Below, piece after piece: positions 17,240-25,616 of a DNA stretch of 64,000 nucleotides (positions within the stretch are counted from its first letter, which is position 1; each line of letters begins with the position of its first letter). The translations under genes were made by a program, and so were the position numbers. Below the pieces are notes generated by a model. The model was not told the DNA's origin. It did not search any database and saw nothing but the letters and a program-made list of their open reading frames with translations. Source of the DNA: a virus. The DNA is taken from positions 1 through 64,000 of the IMG/VR virus record IMGVR_UViG_3300017987_001891. One strand, written 5' to 3'.

Positions 17240-17565
17240 AGCGAAAAAAGATTCTTCGGATGAAGCCGTGCAAGGCGATCAAGAAGAGCAATCTTGGTTG
17301 GCTTATCGAGTATGACGGTGTTCGGTTTTGGGTTCCGGAGAACGCTATTGTTGGTTTCTATCCGACCGAGAACATTGTCGTCAAGAAGCCCAAGGATTTG
17401 AACGTCAACGAGCGGTCGCAGAAGAAGTTAATGGGCCAGCTGCGTTGGTTGAACCAGAACCCCGGTCAGAAGGGGATCATCGAGATTGACTATAAGTATG
17501 CGGAGAGCTGTTCGGAGAACCTGACGGAGTTGGCTGGGGTCGAGGTGGATGCGGTGAAGACTTGA
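17236..17565 (+). CDS. Hypothetical protein
   Basis: 109 residues with a basic N-terminus and a mixed alpha/beta pattern. No family is recognised. Its stop codon lies inside the -35 box of the next promoter, so it is the last gene of this transcription unit. Confidence 0.75.
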   Translation: MKRKKILRMKPCKAIKKSNLGWLIEYDGVRFWVPENAIVGFYPTENIVVKKPKDLNVNERSQKKLMGQLRWLNQNPGQKGIIEIDYKYAESCSENLTELAGVEVDAVKT

Positions 17566-17591
17566 CATCGTACTACGGTGTTTGCTATAGT
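17562..17591 (+). promoter_or_regulatory. Strong sigma70-type promoter
   Basis: TTGACA (17562-17567), an 18-bp spacer and TATAGT (17586-17591), with TG one base before the -10. The stop codon of the preceding gene (17563-17565) is inside the -35. Transcription would start about 17598, giving a leader of about 37 bases before the helicase gene. Confidence 0.75.
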
Positions 17592-17634
17592 ACCTGCGTG
17601 ACGATTGGAACCTTGCGCCTAGAAGGGAAAACGC

Positions 17635-19566
17635 ATGTCTGAGTTAGGCGATATTTTTGAGCCGGCGGGCCGGATGTCGCGGATCATGGATTCGTACCAT
17701 TTCCGCCCCGGACAGCTTCGTGCTGCCAATTCGATTCTGGAGAGTTTTCGAGGGGGGCGGTCGGTGACGTGCATCGAGGCTCCGACGGGAACGGGGAAGA
17801 GTTTGGCGTACCTGATCCCGGCAGTCCTGTCAGGGAAGAAGGTGATCGTCTCCACTCACTCCAAGGCTCTTCAGCATCAGCTCTGGGAAAAGGACATTCC
17901 GCTGGTCCGAGAGATCATCGGGCGTGACATCAAAGCCTGCATCCTGAAGGGCAAGGGCAATTATTTATGCCGTAAACGATTTCTTGATTTCCAGAAGTCT
18001 CCGACGTGGGAGCGGCGAGAAGAGTTGGGGTACTGGAAGCCGTTCAAGACGTGGGCCGAGAACACCGAGACCGGGGACCGCGAGGAGTTGCGGGGCATTC
18101 CCGACACAGCGGAATTTCTGAGCTGGGTGATGAGTAGTTCGGATACCTGCCTTGGGCAATCCTGTCCGTTCGCCGACAGCTTTACCAAGATGATTAGGGA
18201 ACAGGCTCGGGCAGCAAACATTATCGTCGTAAACCATGCTCTCTTCTTCGCCGATCTTCACGTTCGTTTGGAAGACCCCGAGAAGGGGTTTTTGCCTGAC
18301 TACGATGCTGTGGTTTTTGACGAAGCTCACCACCTCGAAGACGTGGCGTGTGGGTTTCTCGGAACCGATCTGTTCCCCTACAAGGTCAAGGGTATCGTGC
18401 GGGACGCCGAGCATTATCTCGCGAGCGCACCGGCTCACATGTGGGCGCGGTCTAGCCGGGAGATGCAGGCGTTGTCAGGTCGGATGTTCGCTGCCTTCGG
18501 TAAGTGGCTGGGTAACCGCCGCAGCGCGAAGATCGGAAACGAGGATATGGAGCATCTGCGAGGGGTGTGCAACGATTTCCTCGGGGCGGTGAGCGGCTTG
18601 AAACGGGCTATCGCTCGGGCGTTTCCGGACGGGACCGGGGAGTCGGCGGTGTTCAAGCTGATCGAGCGGGTCAGCGTTCTCGCCTCGGCGGTAGACGCTA
18701 TTGCGGCTGACATCGACGAGAACGTAGTGCGGTGGGTTGAGAAGGATGCGAAGGGGATGGTGAAGTTGCATCTGACTCCTTTGAACATTAACGAATTTCT
18801 CGAAGACAACTTGTGGTCTGATGACAAGGCGTTTGTGCTGACATCGGCGACGCTGACCGTGGACCGCTCGTTTACGTACACGACGGCGCGGCTCGGGCTT
18901 CCGAATTGGTCGCAGTCGATGATTCTGGATGAGGTGTTCGATTACGAGAGTCAAGCCCTGCTGGTGATTCCTCAGTTGGATGCGGAGCCGAACGCCGAGG
19001 GGTATCGGGAGAAGGCGTTGGAGGTGGCGTGCCGGGCGATCAAGCACACCGGGGGTAAGGCTCTCTTCCTGTGTACGTCCTACGCGAATATGCGCTGGTT
19101 CGGTGACCAGCTTCGAGAGGAGCTGGGTTACACGGTTCTGATTCAGGGCGAGACAACCCGGACCGAGCTGCTGCGCCAGTTCCGAGAGGAAACATCTTCG
19201 GTACTGGTGGCGACGGCTTCGTTCTGGGAGGGGATCGACGTTCCCGGCGAATCGCTGTCGTGTGTGCTGATCGACCGGATTCCTTTTTCCCCGCCGAACG
19301 AGCCGATTCACGAGGCCCGTTCGGAGCGGATCGACCGGATTGCCGGTAAGGGTAAATCGTTTATGCAGTATCAAGTTCCACGTGCTGCGATCTCTCTTCG
19401 TCAGGGTGTGGGTCGGCTGATCCGATCTACCGAGGATCGCGGCGTTGTCATTCTCCTCGATGAGCGGGTTCGCACGAAGCGGTACGGCCATATTTTTGTC
19501 GGGTCGCTGCCGCCAATGTTCAACGGGTCGCTGCGGGATATGGGAATGTTTGTCGGAGGCGTATAG
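17635..19566 (+). CDS. DinG/XPD-type superfamily 2 DNA helicase
   Basis: A 643-residue helicase of the DinG/XPD group, which unwinds DNA in the 5'-3' direction. Walker A APTGTGKS is at about 49-56 and FDEAHHLED (DEAH) at about 227. The C-terminal half carries SFWEGIDVPGESL and the arginine-finger region RQGVGRLIRS. The iron-sulfur region shows YLC (about 112) and CLGQSC (about 172-177). DinG has four Cys ligands; I see three well-placed ones here, plus another Cys about 10 residues before the first. First gene after a strong promoter, with AGAAGGGA before the ATG. Confidence 0.9.
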   Translation: MSELGDIFEPAGRMSRIMDSYHFRPGQLRAANSILESFRGGRSVTCIEAPTGTGKSLAYLIPAVLSGKKVIVSTHSKALQHQLWEKDIPLVREIIGRDIKACILKGKGNYLCRKRFLDFQKSPTWERREELGYWKPFKTWAENTETGDREELRGIPDTAEFLSWVMSSSDTCLGQSCPFADSFTKMIREQARAANIIVVNHALFFADLHVRLEDPEKGFLPDYDAVVFDEAHHLEDVACGFLGTDLFPYKVKGIVRDAEHYLASAPAHMWARSSREMQALSGRMFAAFGKWLGNRRSAKIGNEDMEHLRGVCNDFLGAVSGLKRAIARAFPDGTGESAVFKLIERVSVLASAVDAIAADIDENVVRWVEKDAKGMVKLHLTPLNINEFLEDNLWSDDKAFVLTSATLTVDRSFTYTTARLGLPNWSQSMILDEVFDYESQALLVIPQLDAEPNAEGYREKALEVACRAIKHTGGKALFLCTSYANMRWFGDQLREELGYTVLIQGETTRTELLRQFREETSSVLVATASFWEGIDVPGESLSCVLIDRIPFSPPNEPIHEARSERIDRIAGKGKSFMQYQVPRAAISLRQGVGRLIRSTEDRGVVILLDERVRTKRYGHIFVGSLPPMFNGSLRDMGMFVGGV

Positions 19567-19848
19567 ATGCCACAAGTAAAGAAAAAGAAGAAGCCATCCC
19601 GGCCTCGGAACAAGAAGACGGGGAAGCTCCTGAAGACGAAGATCGTTTCGTTCAAGGTGGAGGACGGCCTGCGCGATCAGTTCGAGGAGCAGATTCTCCG
19701 GACCCGCATCAAGACGAAATCTAACCTCGATGCGAGCAAGATTCTGCGGTTGTTGATGAAGGAAGCGACGACCGGGGGTCTGGCGAGCGCGAAGCCGGAA
19801 TCGGCGGACCTGAAGGTCTTCTTGTTGCAGGGGAGAGCGAAAAAGTGA
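19567..19848 (+). CDS. Possible ribbon-helix-helix protein
   Basis: 93 residues. The first 25 are very basic (Lys runs). Then VSFKVEDGLRDQFEEQ, followed by SKILRLLMKEA, looks like the strand-helix-helix of a small RHH DNA-binding protein. It could be a transcriptional repressor. It begins directly after the helicase stop and ends overlapping the RuvA start by GTGA. Confidence 0.45.
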   Translation: MPQVKKKKKPSRPRNKKTGKLLKTKIVSFKVEDGLRDQFEEQILRTRIKTKSNLDASKILRLLMKEATTGGLASAKPESADLKVFLLQGRAKK

Positions 19849-20444
19849 TCTCTCGGTTAGAAGGCCGTTATCAGTGGGTTGAGCCGAACGCCGTTGAGGT
19901 GACTCCGGCGGGTGCGGAGTGGATCACGTTCTGCTTGGAGGTTCCCGAGCGGTACTTGTCTGTCCGGTATAATCACCATCTTTCCTTCCGGGTGCATCCG
20001 ATATTCAGCGAGGGATCGGGGTACAAGTTGTACGGTTTTCTCGAAGAGCTCGATCACCGATTATTCCAGCTCTTGCTCCGGGTAAGCGGGGTCGGCCCCC
20101 AGACAGCGATGAAGATTGTCGGGAAGAACGAGTCGGCGCAACAGGTGATTGATTTCATCGCGGCGGGAGCGGGGTCGAAGATCGCCGGTACAGGGAAGAA
20201 GACCCGAGACCGGATTATCACCGATCTACGCGATGCCGCGAAGAGGATGGCGAGTGCGGAAGCGATTCCGAGCTTGGATCAGGAGATCGCGAGGGACTCC
20301 ATTGAGGGTCTGGCGAAGTTGGGTTGGAAGAAGGGCGATGCGAAGTCTGCTGTCGAGCAGGCGATTGAGGATGGTCAGACCGATCCCGCGCAGATCATCA
20401 GAACATGTCTGTCAAACCGAGCGAGGGAGTTCAGTGATGGATAG
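19845..20444 (+). CDS. ruvA: RuvA homologue, Holliday junction binding
   Basis: A 199-residue protein, almost the length of bacterial RuvA (about 203). MISRLEGRY starts like MIGRLRG. The OB-fold ends at KLYGFLEELDHRLFQLLLRV. The two helix-hairpin-helix motifs follow: VSGVGPQTAMKIVG (about 79-92) and the GTGKKTRDRI region (about 115-124). The C-terminal residues (about 150-195) fit the small domain III that contacts RuvB (EGLAKLGWKKGDAKSAVEQA). The start is GTG 19845. RuvA is rare in phages. No RuvB or RuvC is in the window, so it may recruit host RuvB or help the phage RusA resolve junctions. Confidence 0.88.
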   Translation: MISRLEGRYQWVEPNAVEVTPAGAEWITFCLEVPERYLSVRYNHHLSFRVHPIFSEGSGYKLYGFLEELDHRLFQLLLRVSGVGPQTAMKIVGKNESAQQVIDFIAAGAGSKIAGTGKKTRDRIITDLRDAAKRMASAEAIPSLDQEIARDSIEGLAKLGWKKGDAKSAVEQAIEDGQTDPAQIIRTCLSNRAREFSDG

Positions 20445-20580
20445 TTTCATATTATACCTTTTCGGTCCGTTGGGCGTCGGCCTGTTGGCGGGTATCCCCA
20501 TCGGTTACGTAATCGGCAAGGGGTGGGTTGCCGCCTTCGCTGACTGGCTCGATGAGAAGGGTGAGCAATGGGGGTGGTGA
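20437..20580 (+). CDS. Small membrane protein
   Basis: 47 residues with one clear membrane helix (about residues 4-26, FGPLGVGLLAGIPIGYVIG) and a short charged tail. It overlaps the ruvA end, with GAGGGAG about 8 bp before the ATG. The function is unknown; small inner-membrane peptides of early phage regions often alter the host envelope. Confidence 0.6.
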   Translation: MDSFILYLFGPLGVGLLAGIPIGYVIGKGWVAAFADWLDEKGEQWGW

Positions 20581-20912
20581 ACGATCCGAGGCGGGCGCAG
20601 TTGAAGCGTCTCGTCCGTCAGCACGTCAAGCGGGTTCCTGCCCTGTCTCCGGGGGAGCTGGTGAGGCGGTGCAATCACTCGTATGCGAATAACGGCATCG
20701 CGGCTGCGCTGATACTACGGATGGCGATCCGAGGACAGATTCCAAATGTGGTGGTCGATACGGACTGTGATCCGGTCGCCCTCTTCTACGATCCAGATGG
20801 AGGTTGTGGCGTTGTCCCGAAAGAAACGGAAGCATCTGAAGCGACGGCTCGAAAAGCGGAAGGAACGCCGCGAAGACGAGCGGAAGCAAAACGGAAAAGG
20901 AAGAAAACATGA
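20568..20912 (+). CDS. Hypothetical protein, basic tail
   Basis: 114 residues. A helical N-terminal part (LSPGELVRRCN) is followed by a very basic Lys/Arg tail, so nucleic acid binding is plausible. It overlaps its neighbours on both sides. No family is recognised. Confidence 0.7.
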   Translation: MGVVNDPRRAQLKRLVRQHVKRVPALSPGELVRRCNHSYANNGIAAALILRMAIRGQIPNVVVDTDCDPVALFYDPDGGCGVVPKETEASEATARKAEGTPRRRAEAKRKRKKT

Positions 20913-21463
20913 GCCACCTCAGCGACCCGAACGGGGGGAGAGTACAGTACGGTAAGTACCTCCTGTATATTTTGCGGCATAAGTATTATGTCTTCATCGA
21001 GTGCCTGATTATGGGTCGGGTGTGGCGGGGGGTTACTCACGATTTGAGTAAGTTCTTCCCTGACGAGTTTTTTCCGTATGCGCGGTACTGGTGGGGCCGG
21101 TCGGAGTCTCCGGATATTGCGGGTGATTTTGTCCATGCCTTTTCGCTTCATCTTCGCCGGAACAAACACCACGATTTTTCGTGGGGTGTTCCGGAGGGGA
21201 TGGGTCGGGTGAAGGTTCCGGAGAAGTATTTGGACGAGATGATCGCTGACTGGATCGGGTGGGGGTTGGCGAACGGTAAGCGGTATTCGAGTCCGGAGGA
21301 CTTCAGGATTCCAACCAACCTACACCCCGAAAGTCGTTTTTATCTTGTGCGGCGTATTAAATGGAGATTAGACATTGAGCGAAGCGACGGAAAAGGTTCG
21401 ATTCGGGATCGACTTCGACGGCACCTTTGCCGCCTGTCCGGGGCTGTTTCACCGAATCCTTGA
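20909..21463 (+). CDS. DUF5662-family protein
   Basis: A 184-residue protein matching the phage DUF5662 pattern. YILRHKYYVFIECLIMG, THDLSKFFPDEFFPYARYWWG, then HHDF and PEKYLDEMIADW hold the conserved His and Asp residues that suggest a metal-dependent, HD-like site. The last about 30 residues overlap the next gene in another frame and are poorly conserved in character. The biochemical role of the family is not established. Confidence 0.75.
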   Translation: MSHLSDPNGGRVQYGKYLLYILRHKYYVFIECLIMGRVWRGVTHDLSKFFPDEFFPYARYWWGRSESPDIAGDFVHAFSLHLRRNKHHDFSWGVPEGMGRVKVPEKYLDEMIADWIGWGLANGKRYSSPEDFRIPTNLHPESRFYLVRRIKWRLDIERSDGKGSIRDRLRRHLCRLSGAVSPNP

Positions 21464-22007
21464 CGCGATTCTGGAGCGCGGACATTCGGCGGTGCTGGTC
21501 ACAGGCCGGGAGGACCGGGACGATACTCCGTATCCCGCAGCCGAGGTGCGGTCGCTGGTTGGGAGCCGGATTCCGACTGTTTTCGCCGGGGCGATGTATA
21601 AAGAGAAGGCGGCGATTGCGGCGGGGTATCCCGTGGACATCTGGATCGACGACAAACCCGGATTCATCTCTCCCGATGCGGTCGATCTCGGTTTCGATCT
21701 GCTCCGTCAGTTCTATGCACTTCTCGGCGAACGGGGGATGCTCAGTGGAGATGCCGGGAAGACCGATCTCGGTCCCCTGTTCGCAGAGCTCTTCGAGCGT
21801 GGTTTCATCCGTCCGCAGGTTGCGGGGTTTCCCCCGCAGGATTCGGCCTATGTCGGCATCCGCCCGGACGAGGTTCAGCGGTGGATGGCTGAGTCATATC
21901 ACCGGGAGTACCATAGCCCCGACGTGCGTTGGGGCGAGTGCGAGGATCATCCGTGCGTCGAGGTGCGCAAAGCGTTAATCAACAGACGAGGAGCGAGACA
22001 TGATTAA
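21375..22007 (+). CDS. HAD-superfamily phosphatase-like protein
   Basis: 210 residues, TTG start with GGAG 8 bp upstream. FGIDFDGTFAACPGLF (about 10-25) is HAD motif I with both Asp residues. LVTGRED (about 41) is motif II, and DIWIDDKPGFI (about 85) is the acidic motif. The C-terminal half (110-210) is not recognised. The HAD core is paralogous to the N-terminus of the protein at 49276, sharing GH-AV-VT, VF-G and VDIWIDD. Confidence 0.75.
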   Translation: MSEATEKVRFGIDFDGTFAACPGLFHRILDAILERGHSAVLVTGREDRDDTPYPAAEVRSLVGSRIPTVFAGAMYKEKAAIAAGYPVDIWIDDKPGFISPDAVDLGFDLLRQFYALLGERGMLSGDAGKTDLGPLFAELFERGFIRPQVAGFPPQDSAYVGIRPDEVQRWMAESYHREYHSPDVRWGECEDHPCVEVRKALINRRGARHD

Positions 22008-22236
22008 AGTGCAGAGTTCCAATATCGACTCGGTGGGCTGGGAGCCTACGGAGTCGGCAGCGAACAATCCGCTGGGCGATCTGATGGTGGTGTTCAACAA
22101 CGGCGGTCGATACGTTTACCACGGGGTTGTGGAATCGGTAGCGATGCGGCTGGCTCTCTCCCCGTCCAGCGGGAAGTTCCTCAACGAAAACGTCAAGGAC
22201 AAGTACGAGCATCAGAAGCTCGTCGAAGGTAGTTGA
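22000..22236 (+). CDS. KTSC-domain protein
   Basis: 78 residues matching the KTSC domain: SSNIDSVGWE near the start, then LMVVFNNGGRYVYHGVVESV and SGKFLNENVKDKYEH. The family occurs alone or fused to synthetases and nucleases, and is thought to bind nucleic acid. GAGGAGC precedes the ATG. Confidence 0.8.
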   Translation: MIKVQSSNIDSVGWEPTESAANNPLGDLMVVFNNGGRYVYHGVVESVAMRLALSPSSGKFLNENVKDKYEHQKLVEGS

Positions 22237-22238
22237 CG

Positions 22239-22589
22239 ATGGCGCGTAAGGCGACCCATCCGGTCCCGAAGAATCCGTTGCGGGTGCGTGAGGAGCATCC
22301 CCGCATCTTGGAGTGGCGGCAGTTCTCCGCGAAGATGGAGGAGTACATTCGGGCCTCGACTATCGACAAGTATAAAACCGGCACCGTCGAGATCGACGTG
22401 GCCCGCTTCGTTCCGGTCAGTTTCTTCCTCGGGAACATCCTGAAGTATGTGGTCAGGATGCTCAATGGGAAAGGGAAGGGCGGGGAAATCCTGAAGATGG
22501 CGCACTACTGCCAGCTCCATTGGAGTGAGAGTCTGCGGCGTGGGGAGGAGAACGAGGCGACGATCAAGGAGGACGAACGCCTTGAATAA
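22239..22589 (+). CDS. DUF3310-like protein
   Basis: 116 residues. SFFLGNILKYVVRMLNGKGK followed by EILKMAHYCQLHW resembles the phage DUF3310 signature (GNAxKYxxR...DLxKAxxY). The function of the family is unknown. ATG 22239 is preferred to the TTG two codons earlier. Confidence 0.6.
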   Translation: MARKATHPVPKNPLRVREEHPRILEWRQFSAKMEEYIRASTIDKYKTGTVEIDVARFVPVSFFLGNILKYVVRMLNGKGKGGEILKMAHYCQLHWSESLRRGEENEATIKEDERLE

Positions 22590-22785
22590 TTACTATGTGA
22601 AAAAACAGGGATCGTTCTGCATTGCTTGCGAGAAGTGCGGGAAGATTATTGTGGACGGCTACGACAGTGAGGTCGAGGCCGCCGAAGCGGTTCGAGGGTT
22701 TGCGGGTCGGAAGTGTATCAACCCCTCGTGCCCGACGAACAAGGAAGAGTCCGGAAAACCGGCCCCGCAGATTTTATTGGACTAG
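22582..22785 (+). CDS. Small zinc-ribbon protein
   Basis: 67 residues. TTG 22582 is taken as the start because AAGGAGG (22566-22572) lies 9 bp before it. CIACEKCG and CINPSCP form a four-Cys site that likely binds zinc. No family is recognised. Confidence 0.7.
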   Translation: MNNYYVKKQGSFCIACEKCGKIIVDGYDSEVEAAEAVRGFAGRKCINPSCPTNKEESGKPAPQILLD

Positions 22786-22794
22786 GAGTAAAGG

Positions 22795-22989
22795 ATGGCC
22801 GAGCAAAAACCGCCACAGGGAAAACGGACGTATCCGAATCCCAGCGCACCCCCGACTCATACCCCGAAGGTGGGGGACGTTGTACTGTTCCTCGGGATGC
22901 CGATGAAGATTCATCGGGTATCCGCGAAAGACATTGTTCTTCGCCGGGTGGCACATCGGAAGCCTCTCAGGTCGCAGTCCGATGCTTAG
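22795..22989 (+). CDS. Small hypothetical protein
   Basis: 64 residues. The Pro-rich N-terminus is followed by KVGDVVLFLGMPMKIHRVSA, which looks like a small beta-barrel segment. An AGGAG site precedes the ATG. Confidence 0.7.
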   Translation: MAEQKPPQGKRTYPNPSAPPTHTPKVGDVVLFLGMPMKIHRVSAKDIVLRRVAHRKPLRSQSDA

Positions 22990-23092
22990 CGCGGGCGGTC
23001 TTGCCGGTCTATCCCGTCTGGCTGTGTTTTTCGGTATTCTGGTCGGCCTCGTCGTTCTCGGTGAGGTTGGTCGGATCATCTACGAAAAATAG
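22982..23092 (+). CDS. Membrane micropeptide
   Basis: 36 residues with a single membrane helix (FFGILVGLVVLGEVG) and a short charged end (RIIYEK). The ATG overlaps the previous stop by 8 bp. The ribosome site is weak (CAGG), so the gene call is tentative. Confidence 0.45.
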   Translation: MLSAGGLAGLSRLAVFFGILVGLVVLGEVGRIIYEK

Positions 23093-23104
23093 AGAGGGTG
23101 AAGC

Positions 23105-23566
23105 GTGGGCCACGACATCAAAATCAGCCGAGTTGGATCGCTGGCGCGGATCGTGTTTCCGTCGGGGGAGGTGGCGTTCGACGGTATCGAAACGAATGTC
23201 GGTGTATTCCCTGCGAACAAGGTGGAATTGGAATTGGCGTTTCGATGCCTGAAGTCGTTGGGGCGTAAGCCGTCGAAGCGTAGATGGAAACCCCCGACTG
23301 GTCGTTTCCATCTACGCTTCGACGTTCACACGGATAAGATTGATCTACTGGCGGACGTGCTGGAGCACTATCCGGTTCGGGGGAAGCTGGATTGGTCGGT
23401 GAAGACACCCCTAGGTACTTTGTCGGTTCTGGACGGCGTTCCGGCGGTGATTGAGAATACCGAAAATTCCAAGTTTCCGATCCGTGCCGAAGTGGTGGGG
23501 TGGTTGGAGCCTCGGACCTTTTCTTCGGTGATGCGGAAGCTGTTGGAGAAGGGGGAGGTGGTCTGA
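23105..23566 (+). CDS. Hypothetical protein
   Basis: 153 residues, GTG start with AGAGGG upstream. It has alternating beta-rich segments. The DNA at 23274-23320 contains an inverted repeat (GCGTAGATGGAAAC with GTTTCCATCTACGC) inside the coding region. No family is recognised. Confidence 0.7.
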   Translation: MGHDIKISRVGSLARIVFPSGEVAFDGIETNVGVFPANKVELELAFRCLKSLGRKPSKRRWKPPTGRFHLRFDVHTDKIDLLADVLEHYPVRGKLDWSVKTPLGTLSVLDGVPAVIENTENSKFPIRAEVVGWLEPRTFSSVMRKLLEKGEVV

Positions 23567-24123
23567 TGGCGTCTCCAACGCCGCTTCTCCGGGTCTATCT
23601 GGCAATTCCGTACACAGCTGACCCGCAGCTCTCTTTTGAGACGGTGAATCGCGTGGCGGCTCATCTGATTCAAACGCATCGGTGGAATGTCTTCTCTCCG
23701 ATCTCAATGACTCATCCAATGGCGGTGATCGGGAAGTTGCCGGGTGACTGGAGTTTTTGGGGTCAGTTCGACGAGGAGTATATCGCCTTCTGCGATGTAC
23801 TGCTGATCGTTGCTCTTTCGGGATGGGAGGATTCCAAGGGGGTGCGTGCCGAGCTCGCGTTGGCGCGGCGGCTCGGGAAGCCGGTGCGCTTGATCGACCC
23901 GGACAACTACGAGATCACTGATCTGGAAGACGGCGTGGACCCGTTTGTTCGCTCGGATGCGCTGTGTGGATGCGGCGACCGGAAGATGCTCGATCTCGGA
24001 GAGGCAGGGGGTCAGCGTATCCTGTGGTGTGAGATGTGCGGTCGGATGAAGACGATAGCGACGGGGCGGTCGATTACGTCGTACACTCCGAGGCTGTATG
24101 AATTGATTGCGGGGAAGCGATGA
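23566..24123 (+). CDS. DUF1937 / deoxyribosyltransferase-fold protein
   Basis: 185 residues. VYLAIPYTADP (about 10-20), then SPISMTHPM, DVLLIVALSGWEDSKGVRAE and LGKPVRLID, match DUF1937, which has the nucleoside 2-deoxyribosyltransferase-like fold that cleaves or exchanges nucleobases. A C-terminal extension with CGCG and CEMCG is probably a zinc ribbon. GGGGGAGG precedes ATG 23566. A role in nucleotide signalling or salvage is possible. Confidence 0.7.
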   Translation: MASPTPLLRVYLAIPYTADPQLSFETVNRVAAHLIQTHRWNVFSPISMTHPMAVIGKLPGDWSFWGQFDEEYIAFCDVLLIVALSGWEDSKGVRAELALARRLGKPVRLIDPDNYEITDLEDGVDPFVRSDALCGCGDRKMLDLGEAGGQRILWCEMCGRMKTIATGRSITSYTPRLYELIAGKR

Positions 24124-24617
24124 AGGGCCGTAAGCACGGAGAGATCGAGCTGGCGGTACAGGATATTATCCTTGCGCATCGTCCCGATCCGGTTCGGCAG
24201 GCCGACATCCGGCGGAACCTCGACCTTTCCTCCAATCAGGTTTCTCATGTTATCCGGAAGTTGGAGGGCGACGGTAAGATCGAGAAGGGGTACGATGGGA
24301 GGAACGTCGTTGTCCGGTGGAAAAATACGGTGTCTCAACCTGCCGATATTACTGAGCCTGAAAAACCTGCGGCTCCGAAGGCCGAGCCACGGGGAGGACT
24401 CGAAGAGCGGGTTGCCCGGTTGGAAGATATTGTCGGGAGGATCATGCTGGTTCCCCCCGAAGGGACGTTGGCTGGTGACCTGATGGACCTACGGAAGCAG
24501 ATGGTTCTCGGTTACAACTTCCCGAGAACGTCTCCGATCATCGAGCGGCTGGAAAAGGTTTTGTTCGATCACTGCGGAATTATCTTTACGGAACAAGGAG
24601 CTCACAATGTCGATTAA
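24120..24617 (+). CDS. Winged-helix DNA-binding protein
   Basis: 165 residues. VRQADIRRNLDLSSNQVSHV followed by IRKLEGDGKIEKG (about 25-60) is a winged helix-turn-helix like MarR or IclR regulators. A Pro-rich linker and a C-terminal helical part follow. It could be a transcriptional regulator of phage or host genes. Confidence 0.65.
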   Translation: MKGRKHGEIELAVQDIILAHRPDPVRQADIRRNLDLSSNQVSHVIRKLEGDGKIEKGYDGRNVVVRWKNTVSQPADITEPEKPAAPKAEPRGGLEERVARLEDIVGRIMLVPPEGTLAGDLMDLRKQMVLGYNFPRTSPIIERLEKVLFDHCGIIFTEQGAHNVD

Positions 24618-25269
24618 GATTCACTGCAACCGCTGCGGCTGCGAAATTGGGGATGCGGTTCCCGGAGACCCTATTCCGGTTCAGGTCATCTCCGGTCTGG
24701 ATTTCGATATTCGCTTTTCGGTGAACAGCCGGAAGGAGGGGGAGGAGCCGCAAGGTGCCTACCACAATCCCGCTTACGATACGATTCGGCACTACTGCTC
24801 GACGTGTCTGGTTGTGATGATTCACAAGACGGGGGACTATGCGAAAGCCGTCGAGGATCAGAAGCAACGGCGCGAGCTCGGCAAGCCGGTTAAGCCCTGC
24901 TTGGATGCCGGTCAGGACGATCTCCTGCCCGATCCCGAGCTGGCTGAAAAGTTTGTCGATGTGACAAATAAGGTTTCCTTGATGATCCACGAGAACGCCG
25001 TCCAGAAGGGGTGGTGGGAAGAGGAGCGCAACGACGGGGAGATGCTGATGCTGGTTGTCAGCGAGCTCGCCGAAGGTTTGGAAGCGTTGCGTCTCGATGT
25101 GGCTTCGGACAAAATTCCCGAGTTCCACGGGATCGAGGAGGAGGTGGCCGACGCGATTATTCGGCTGCTGGACTTCACGCACTCCCGAGGGTGGAGGGTC
25201 GCCGAGGCGTTGCTGGAGAAGATGAAGTATAACCGGACCCGTCCGTACAAGCATGGGAAGAAGTTTTGA
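24607..25269 (+). CDS. MazG-like nucleotide pyrophosphohydrolase
   Basis: 220 residues. The N-terminal part (about 1-75) carries CNRCGC and CSTC, a zinc ribbon. The C-terminal part (about 120-218) is MazG-like: GWWEEERND, then LMLVVSELAEGLEALR, EEEVADAIIRLLDF and a terminal KMKYNRTRPYKHG. These supply the EExxE/ExxD metal-binding residues. MazG enzymes hydrolyse NTPs or alarmones; phage versions may raise nucleotide pools or blunt (p)ppGpp signalling. AAGGAG precedes the ATG. Confidence 0.8.
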   Translation: MSIKIHCNRCGCEIGDAVPGDPIPVQVISGLDFDIRFSVNSRKEGEEPQGAYHNPAYDTIRHYCSTCLVVMIHKTGDYAKAVEDQKQRRELGKPVKPCLDAGQDDLLPDPELAEKFVDVTNKVSLMIHENAVQKGWWEEERNDGEMLMLVVSELAEGLEALRLDVASDKIPEFHGIEEEVADAIIRLLDFTHSRGWRVAEALLEKMKYNRTRPYKHGKKF

Positions 25270-25616
25270 GCGTTAAGCGTCACCCGATTGGTTTCGCCAG
25301 CTTCGTTGGCTGGTTGCTGCGGAAGGGGTACGAGATTCGTGTTGGGCCTTCTCCGCACATGTCTCGGGTAAACCCGGACGGGGTTCCCGATCCGTGGTCT
25401 CCGTGGGAGGTGACGATTCAGCCAACCCGAGGTAGAGGTTTGGCGATCCGGCACGTAATCCGACCGGAGATGTTACAGACAATGAAGGACGAGGCTTACT
25501 TGGAGCATCTGATCGAAAACATCGCCCGCGATTTCCTTGCATCGTCGCACGACAATGAGATGGTCGAGTCAGTCGAGAAGTTTTTGGAAGAATGGAAAAC
25601 CCACAAGACCCATTAG
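25266..25616 (+). CDS. Hypothetical protein
   Basis: 116 residues, TTG start overlapping the MazG stop by 4 bp. No family is recognised. The C-terminal half is helical and acidic. Confidence 0.7.
   Translation: MSVKRHPIGFASFVGWLLRKGYEIRVGPSPHMSRVNPDGVPDPWSPWEVTIQPTRGRGLAIRHVIRPEMLQTMKDEAYLEHLIENIARDFLASSHDNEMVESVEKFLEEWKTHKTH

Noticed and set aside
23274-23320. Inverted repeat inside the 23105 gene
   Set aside because: 14-bp arms around the encoded protein suggest a hairpin, but it lies within coding sequence with no sign of a control role.
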